Assembly (NCBI GenBank): GCA_940337035.1
Contig: CALNHX010003324.1
Coordinates: forward strand, 1-64,000
Source: Agriotes lineatus
Taxonomy: Eukaryota; Arthropoda; Insecta; Coleoptera; Elateridae
DNA length: 64,000 bases
Direction: 5' to 3'
Numbering within the stretch: the first letter of the stretch is position 1; every line of letters starts with the position of its first letter. Under the pieces are notes generated by a model. It was not told the origin of the DNA and made no database searches. It worked only from the letters and a program-made list of their open reading frames with translations. The position numbers were made by a program, and so were the translations under genes. Shown here one piece after another: positions 56,869 to 64,000 of the stretch.

Positions 56869-59441
56869 TAAAAATAAAATAAAACACTATTTTTTCAAAA
56901 AACATAGTTTAAAGTGCCAAAGAATACAAACTACATTTTCAAATTTTTTCAAAATCTAGTAAGCTTTCGAAAATGTGGTTTCACTGGGTAACCACTAGGC
57001 AGTAACGAAATTTAACATGTGTGGTATAATCTAAAGCAATTTCGTTGATCATTCAGACACAAACCAACTTTGCATGTAAAACTTTTCCATTTTGTGGGAA
57101 TCATTTCGTGTGCTGCAGTAGGAACAACGTAATGAGGTGCTTTTTTTAGGATTGTGTTCTGATTTGTCGTACCTTTTTTCTAGTGGCACTAGAGTTTTGT
57201 AGCTGTTATGAGGCTTGGGTTGGGGTTTTATTCCTCTCTTATTAGAGCCATTTGTTGCTCCAATTAAACCAGCAATTACACTAAGTCGGAATTCTTTCAG
57301 CGCAATGGTAGAGGGCGGTCGTTGTTTGAATAGAATAAATGCATTTACCAACGCTGCGTCTAAAAAGTAAAAAAAAGTCCGTGCCACCATTTGTGGGATT
57401 TTCGATCAGTATCATAAAGCGATTTGAGCATGTCAAACTTGTCGACGTACCCCATATGAGAATTGTACTCTTTTACCATTTCTGGACATATAATTGTTTT
57501 CTAAAGACAGTGCTTATTTGAAATGGAACATGGAAATTGTCTAAAAATAAAACACTTTTATTGTTCCTCCATTTGAGGAACACGATGCCCTCAGTTGACA
57601 CATGGTACTCGAAATCTCCTCGACTTAATTGTTTATCATCCCGAAAATCCACTGGCATGTTTTTTCGACCTTTTCTTGCCATTCCACAAGCATATACACC
57701 ATTTAGTAATAACTCCTGCTGCAGGTCAACGGAATTGAAGAAATTATCAAAAAAAACCTTATGGTACTTACTAAAAAGAGTTTTTGTAAGATCTTAAACA
57801 ACTCGTTTTCCAAGATTTACTTCTATGGAGTCCAGGGTTTTACCGGTGTATATCTGAAATTCACACATATAACCTCTTCTGTATGCCCTCACCCAAACCT
57901 TATATCCGCGTTTTATCGGCTTTGGCGGCATATATTGCCGAATACAGCTTCTCCCTTTGAACCTGATCATCGACTCATCGATCGATTGATGTTCACTAGG
58001 TCTAAACGATGTTAAAAATGTTTCACCTAGCCGATCAAGGAAAGGTCTTATTTTGTATAGTTTATCAAAATTATTATCATTTCTAGTATGCTGTACACCA
58101 TTGTCATTCACGTGAAGATGAGACAAATACCATGAAAATCTTTCACGTGACATAAGGGAACTTATATAAAAATTCCTCAGCTGCTCGTTGGCCGACCAAT
58201 AGTCACGGTAACTTGGCAATGGTTTTATGCCCATTAGCAAATTTATTGCGAGGAAGATTTTCATTTCCTCATCATTGGACGGAACAAACCTTGCTTGGTC
58301 TCCGCCTGCCTTTTGCAGTGCATATAAATTCGTGTGAAAAACAAGATGAGAGATGAGATCTGGTGGAAAAAGTTGGAAAAATACGTCTACAGGCGTCTCA
58401 ATATGGTCTGGTATGTTAGGGCCAGTTATTTCCGCAAATAAATTGTAATTTGTGCAATTTTCAGTGGTCGCAGTCCACACTATGTGTATCTTCCTTTCTG
58501 GCACCTGTAGTCGAGATAACGGAATTTCGTCTTCACTTTTCCAATCACTAGCATCAAAATCTGGAGTCATGGATGTAATTTGTTCATTTTCGTCATTGTG
58601 GGCACTTTCCATTCCCATTATGGGTTTTTCTGGAGTTTCTTTGCTATCGAAATAATCTCCGATATCAGATTCGATATCAGACGGTATTTCGTCAACAAAT
58701 ATATAAAGTATATCAGGTGGAAGTTTTCCGAGGTCGGATAATTTGAGTGGTTGCCGATCTATAACAATATGATAACACCAATTTGTTTCAAAACCAAGTA
58801 CCTAGTGGTTATGTCACATAACCACACATTTGCATTAGCTATAGCAAAAACACTATTTAATTATAGTCAATAATTATATACACAATCCATTACTGGACAT
58901 TTTAAGAAATATTTTCTAAACAAATTTGCCATAATAACTATTAACAAAATGTTTGAACAATAAATAATGCACGCCGCAACCTATCCTTCAAACACCAAAC
59001 ATGTGCACGTTTCACGGTCTACTGTGGCTAAAGTACTCGCGCGATCACAGAATAAACGGCGTTTCCTACCATCAGATAGTATAGGCACAGTCTATATACA
59101 AAACAGTCGTTTCACTCGCCAAAATTATGTCCCCGAATTCCAGGACGCATATTCCAATATTTCGACTCCCAGCATATGCGCAGTAGCTACAGTAGGCGTG
59201 TTCTTGATATTGGCGGTTGACGGTTACGTCCCAACAACCGCAAACTTTTCGAATTCGTAAGTCGCGCCATCGGCACAGCTTGCGCGCGCTTTATTAAATT
59301 AGTAACTCCTGCCTCCGTAAGCCACTCCTGGAATATGCTCACTAATTTTTCGGGGACACCAACATCAAAGTGCCGACAAAGGAGTGACCTGACTGTTTTG
59401 CATATAGACTGTGGTATAAGCAACCGCTGGGCCTGAATGGA
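56869..59441 (-). mobile_element. TTAA-bounded insertion carrying piggyBac sequence
   Basis: The left TIR of the host transposon is interrupted precisely between TTAA (56865-56868) and TTAA (59442-59445), the piggyBac target. The 2.57-kb insert holds a piggyBac transposase relic. TAACCACTAGG occurs in inverted orientation near 56983 and 58804 within an imperfect ~35-bp inverted repeat bracketing the gene. The outermost bases next to TTAA do not match each other and lack the usual CCC/GGG tips, so the exact ends are unclear. Confidence 0.65.
57049..58765 (-). pseudogene. piggyBac transposase relic
   Basis: The reading starts near 58765 (IDRQPLKLSDL; the first codon is ATA rather than ATG). 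ORF 58618-57794 contains FLAINLLMGIKPLPSYRDYW, RFSWYLSHLHVND and SIDESMIRFKGR (first catalytic Asp), then QYMPPKPIKRGYKVWV. After a frameshift near 57794, VFFDNFFNSVDL gives the second Asp, and FLKWRNNKSV has Asn where the third Asp is expected. A further shift leads to RTFFYFLDAALVNAFILF and a partial Cys-rich end (RCSYCSTRND). Overall about 570 codons, the family's usual length. Inactive. Confidence 0.9.
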
Positions 59442-60169
59442 TTAACTTTAACTAAAAGCTAGGTGTTCAATTTTTTTAATATTTTTCAAAATTTCACATA
59501 ACCGAGACAGTTTTAAACTTCAATTTGTTTATGCGAAGACTAAAAATGTATACCTAATTGTAAAAAATAATATAAAATGTTAATTACTCCTTTAGATTTT
59601 TTATTATTTACCGAAAAGTGATATGTTCCCATAATTTTTACGTTTTTGATGCAATGTGCTTTTTAGGTGAAATATCTTTCAATGATAATTAATATCTAAT
59701 TAAATGGCTTTTAGAACCTCTAATCTAGCCCTGTTAATGGATTACAGTTACAACAATCATGTAAATATTCTTTTACAGTTGAAGCGTGCCATATGCAAAA
59801 GGTCGTAAATACCAAAGTGGTATATTTTACAGGGGAAACAAAAATATTGTTCAACTACAACAGCTTACTTACCATTGCTGTATTTGACTCTGGAAATGCT
59901 CTTTAAGCCGATTGATAGTTCTGACAATAAAATTACACACATTTTAAGTATTTAGGTTAGATTTCACAACATCAAATATCAAAACGTCATAAATGCCAAC
60001 CTACCTGCATTTTATTAGACCTCCCCATATTATCAAAATATTAGTAATAATAAAATAGTATTCAATGCTTTTATTACTAAACACAAAAAGTAATATAAGG
60101 CATTGTAACGCTAGCATCTATATAAATTTTTAACACGAACATTAAATAATGTTTTTTAAATTTTACATC

Positions 60170-60960
60170 GCCCATCCAAGCGTTATCATGGGCTATATCT
60201 TGCCGGGCTCGCTGTGCGCAAAGCTACGAAGAGTCAACCCTCGCGCCGGCTCCCACCTAATGATGTCTGATGTGGCTGCTTTGATGACAGATTTCTCGAC
60301 CATTTGAAGAATCTCGAGTCCGTGGACTTTCCCGTATCCCAAACTCCTCTCCGAAAGTTAGACTGACACGGTGATGGCCGCCTCCTAACTTGCTTCACTA
60401 CAACCTTAAAACCGCATTACAATCCGCCACCATGATAGTCGCAAAACTATTTAATAACATTGTTCCTATGAATAAAAATTACACGTTTCGTCTAAATGCA
60501 GTTTGAACCCTCTAGCCGCATGCATAAACCTACGTGAAGGGTCCGGGCTGAAGTTTAGAGACGTTCTCCAGAAGCCGGAACTCCGAGCCCGTCTTTGGGA
60601 TAGACCGCGGGGAAATTCCTCGCGAGCCGCAGGGATGTCAATGCCCGCCGCCCACTAAAAATTTGAGGAAAAATCCAGGCCGAATTTCACATCCCCGTCA
60701 CTTCGACGGATACGCTAAGATCCCCTAGGACACCGGCAAGGTCTGCAGGAACTCCTATCTCAACACTGAGGTGCAGGTATCGCTTATATCTGCTTGATTT
60801 ATGTATTTGATTCCAGCACCTTAAATACAAACAATACTGGGATTTGGAGGTTATGCGCCCGAGACATTCGCTTTACCGATAATCAAGCTTGATACATCGC
60901 CCGTTGTAACAGTCTACGTCACAGCTCTGCCAGGAGGGTTTTAGTTCACCAGGAAGTAAC
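60170..60960. other. GC-rich block inside the large transposon
   Basis: This interior stretch is much more GC-rich than its surroundings (for example GCCGGGCTCGCTGTGCGCAA and GAGCCGCAGGGATGTCAATG) and full of stops in all frames. GCCCATCCAAGCG..CATGGGC forms a short hairpin at its left edge (60171-60195). It may be another nested insertion or a retroelement 5' region. I found no terminal repeats or duplication. Confidence 0.4.
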
Positions 60961-61224
60961 GAAACACGAACCCAGAAGAAATTGTTATTTTCATAATGCA
61001 CGATTCAGTTAATTCTAAACCTACGGTTTAATTTGTATTATAGTTATGTACAATATATTTATGGTAATTATCTGGTGTTTTCCTGATTATATATATTTGA
61101 GTTGAGTGAACATACCTCTCCGACTTGAGCTACTTCGATGTGGAAAATTATTAAACGTTTGTGCCTTTCCGAAATTAACAAAGTGGTAAATGACCAAAAT
61201 TAATTATCGGGACAAAATTTAAAT

Positions 61225-62640
61225 TCAGGAGGGTGAAACGTTGCAGCATATTATTACATTCAAAACGAAATATTTTAATATAAAAAAACAAGGAAGGCTA
61301 CCTATTTTTCTCTCATATAAGGCCTCTTGTTTGGCGATTATAGCTTGGTAAAAGTCCTTATTTTCATGTGATATGTAAGGTATCATATCTTTGATATACT
61401 TGATTTTATCCCGACTCCAATGACGCATATCCTGATGGGTTGGTTCAACGTTTAAGTTTTGAAAATATTGCTCACCAAAACTGTTCTCCAAGGATCTACT
61501 TCAAAGTAGGAAGTCTTTATTTCCACTTTTCCTAGGTTTTTCTTATATTTTTTTTATCATAGAAGCTTGTGATATTCCTAAATGTTTGGTTGGGAGAGCT
61601 GTTGTTGCAACTTACATCCAGTTAAAAACATTTCGCACATGAGTGATGACAAAAGGCTTCTGTTTACGGGCACTTGCCATACCACGGATGAGGTCCATAG
61701 GAATTTCAACTTTTACACCTTTTTCGCCTTTTCAATACAGCCAAAGTCTCTATCACAGGAAAGAAACGTATGACCGCACAAAACCTTTAGCCACCAGGGT
61801 GATGTACACAGCCAACAAACCTTGATTCTTGTTCTGGCCGCCGCAGTCATCCGACCAGAAGATTGACTTCTTGTTTTCACTTTTTAGCTCTTTTGTAATG
61901 AAGGTTTATAAACAGCTGCCAATTTCGTTGCATCCTCGTTTTTGCCTGCTATTTCTTCCCACATGTAAATAAATCCTCATCCTTCAACTTCCAAATAGAT
62001 ACCAAAATTAATGCAAGTATACTGTCTGCTGTAATACATTTGAGTATGAGTAAGGGTAGGAAGATACGATTGTTTCTGTATGTCATAAGAGATTACACAT
62101 GTGTCAGAATTGGGTTGCTGGCTATAGTTGATATTCTGAGCCATTAGTTTGAGCTGCTTTTGCTTTACGATGATGAATTTCTCATTTCATTTCTTCAGTT
62201 CGCTTTTCTTCGGAAGCAGTATACAACTTTTTCACATTTAAATCGCTAGAAAGATATCTCGTTAGGATTTTTTTCTCGTCCATAGTGGCTCTCCCTACTA
62301 GGTATTAATGCAATAAATTCCATCATTTTTTGTTTCTAAGCTTGATTTCTATGTGGTCTTTTGTCACCTCTTTTGTCGCTAACAGAGAGATCACCAGATA
62401 AAGTCTTTTTGCAAAGAAGGCTCACCCTTCTTTGTGTTATTCCAAATGTTTTACAGAAAGTAGTTTTACATACTTGCACTTCAGGGGTACCAGGAAGCGA
62501 TAAGAAATACTTGAAATAACGCTGTCGTTTGCTGCCACGGAAATCAGCATAGGTGCCATGTCATCTTCTGTTAATCAAAGCAGCTCTAATCAAACCACGG
62601 AGAAAGGTTTCTTGTTCATTATAATCTTTCATTTTATAAA
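61225..62640 (-). pseudogene. Transposase remnant of the large transposon
   Basis: Minus-strand translation gives, in several frames, LRGLIRAALINRR, YFKYFLSLPGTPEVQVCKTT followed by FCKTFGITQRRV, FIALIPSRESHYGR, WSDDCGGQNKNQGLLAVYIT (about 61860-61801) and SFLSCDRDFGCIEK (about 61765). It ends with DMRHWSRDKIKYIKDMIPYI (near 61425). SDD..GGQNKN and CDRDF..IE look like the acidic catalytic blocks of a transposase common as an uncharacterised protein in insects. Stops and shifts are many. Family assignment (Sola-like) is tentative. Confidence 0.65.
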
Positions 62641-63559
62641 AATTACTAAATATTTTCTGCCTACTCGCCACAGTAACTGCCTTACAAGCAAATTGGCAGT
62701 TAGACGTTGGCTACAAATATTAATTTTATAAGAATGAGAAAGAGTTAAATATTTTGAACACCCACCCCTTCCGGAGCCGCTTTCCCAGGCACGAACTTCT
62801 TCTGTTTTAAGGTTAGGTACGGATTCCCGGAATTTTTATTAAAATGGGTATCCACTCTAATATTTCCTGTTATTTTTCTTTTCTTAGCCCTAATATCTTC
62901 CGAACTTTTAATTTTTTACTCTTTAAACTGCTCATAAACCAATTAAATTCACTAAAACTATCGCTTTACAACAGCACTCTGTGAATGAAAGTACTGTGGC
63001 ACATAGGACGTTTTGATAATTGTATCCCTATTTCTACCACTTCTGGCAGCACTATCGACCCGGAATTTATTGTGCAAGTAAAGTATGGCACTTAAAATCT
63101 ATTCCGCATATAAAACGCATTGCTTAAATATTGACACTTACGACCTTTTGCATATGGGACGCTTCAGTTGTCTAAATTAGGAGGTTTTTCTTTATACAGT
63201 TTACATGTATCACTTTTCGGTAAATAATAAAAAATAGAAAAGAGTAATTAACATCATATATCACTTTTTACAATTATAAATTTTTAGTCTTCATATAAAA
63301 AAATTTAAATTTTAAAATTAAGTCTTGGTACCTATGTGAAAATCGGAAAAAATAAAAAAATTGAAAGCCTAAATTTTAGCTAAAGTTAAAGAAAAATATG
63401 TTTTCTGGCCTTGAAATTGTTCAGTTAGCTAAAACCAACACACTCTAAAAAAATCTCAGTGAAATTTTACTTAATTTCCGAAAAATAGCACTTTTTGGAT
63501 TTTGACAATTTCGGAAAACACAATTTTCTAAATAAGTAAAAATCACTCGCTATAAGGGT

Positions 63560-64000
63560 GTCTCTGAAATGTGTGTACATCACTTAACCACAGATTCCTG
63601 GGCTCAAAATAAGACGATTTAACCCAACTTACCTATATCCAAAAGTGCTTCGTTTAGCCAGTATTATGATTCAAAGTTCAAAACAAATTTTTTTATTTTG
63701 CTTATAACAAAAGAACGATGTTGTCGATTTCGATGATATTTGGTATTGCACTCCTTACAGATGTAGGTCATCTTTTAAGGTGATATTAGTTATTATCAGT
63801 GGACCATTAGTGTACGAAACACAGGTAACCCGGCATAAACCAGTCAAAAACTTTTTAATGTTAAGGCCAATAACTTTCCAAAAAATAGTATCAGAAAGAG
63901 ACATTCAATAGTAATCTTTTTTGTTACTTGTTAATTGATGATATCTTTTAAGGTTTAGACACAAAAAAAATAAAATCTGAGGGACCGCGCACTGCATTTC
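63560..64000. other. No recognised feature
   Basis: AT-rich sequence beyond the right TIR of the large transposon. No ORF, repeat partner or RNA gene was seen. The same is true of 56360-56700 between the menorin gene and the left TIR. Confidence 0.5.

Larger units (their letters stand above)
56710..63550. mobile_element. Large DNA transposon with ~430-bp TIRs (Sola-like?)
   Basis: The right TIR (63130-63550) is matched in inverse by two pieces on the left: 56710-56864 (outer half, CGAGTGATTTTTACTTATTT at the tip) and 59442-59815 (inner half, with TTACCGAAAAGTGATATG and ATGCAAAAGGTCGTAA). The split is due to a later insertion at 56869-59441. TATA occurs at both outer flanks (56706-56709, 63551-63554), a possible 4-bp duplication. 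The interior encodes a broken transposase on the minus strand. A 4-bp duplication, long TIRs and the transposase style point to Sola-type elements, but this is tentative. Confidence 0.75.

Noticed and set aside
60171..60200. 5S-rRNA-like word CTTGGATGGG
   Set aside because: Only about ten bases match and the rest of 5S rRNA is absent.
1..64000. CRISPR arrays, operons, prokaryotic defence systems
   Set aside because: No regularly spaced repeats of the right kind; introns and repeat content show a eukaryotic genome.

Overview
This is an AT-rich insect nuclear genome window, probably from a beetle. The lineage is a guess from repeat style. The insect assignment rests on spliced genes with GT..AG introns, a FAM151/menorin gene, a lone tRNA-Gly, and Tc1/mariner, piggyBac, hAT, LINE, Penelope-like and tRNA-SINE remnants. 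There are no operons or bacterial signals. Most of the sequence is decayed mobile DNA, and only two protein-coding loci look like structured genes.

Layout: 1-4.6 kb holds short direct repeats and a 0.9-kb foldback element. 4.86-8.6 kb holds a dead mariner-like transposon and two LINE fragments. 8.7-9.5 kb is a GC-rich stretch with an 80-bp tandem repeat. 10.6-16.4 kb holds small palindromes, a transposase relic and intergenic DNA. 16.43-17.96 kb is a Tc1 transposon with TA duplications. 18.2-19.9 kb is GC-rich and possibly a promoter or 5' exon area. 20-25.7 kb holds long-TIR and foldback elements and minisatellites. 25.9-30.1 kb (minus) is a multi-exon tyrosine-recombinase (Crypton-like) gene broken by single-base shifts. 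31.4-40.2 kb holds LINE copies carrying nested MITEs and two abutting foldback elements. 42.3-42.8 kb holds an unassigned 168-codon ORF. 43.3-43.7 kb is a SINE with a 13-bp target duplication.

44.4-56.2 kb (plus) is a menorin/FAM151-family gene. Its 10.9-kb last intron contains a LINE ORF1 relic, LINE RT, a hAT MITE, two copies of a 1.4-1.7 kb repeat, a Penelope-like 3' end with a hammerhead-ribozyme-like core, and a tRNA-Gly. 56.7-63.55 kb is one large transposon with ~430-bp TIRs and a broken transposase. Its left TIR is split by a TTAA-bounded piece carrying a dead piggyBac transposase.

The most notable items are the intron-bearing recombinase gene whose recognised lesions look like 1-bp losses, several of them in A-runs; the hammerhead-like motif in a Penelope-like element; the nested piggyBac insertion; and the foldback elements that duplicate a transposase C-terminus head to head.
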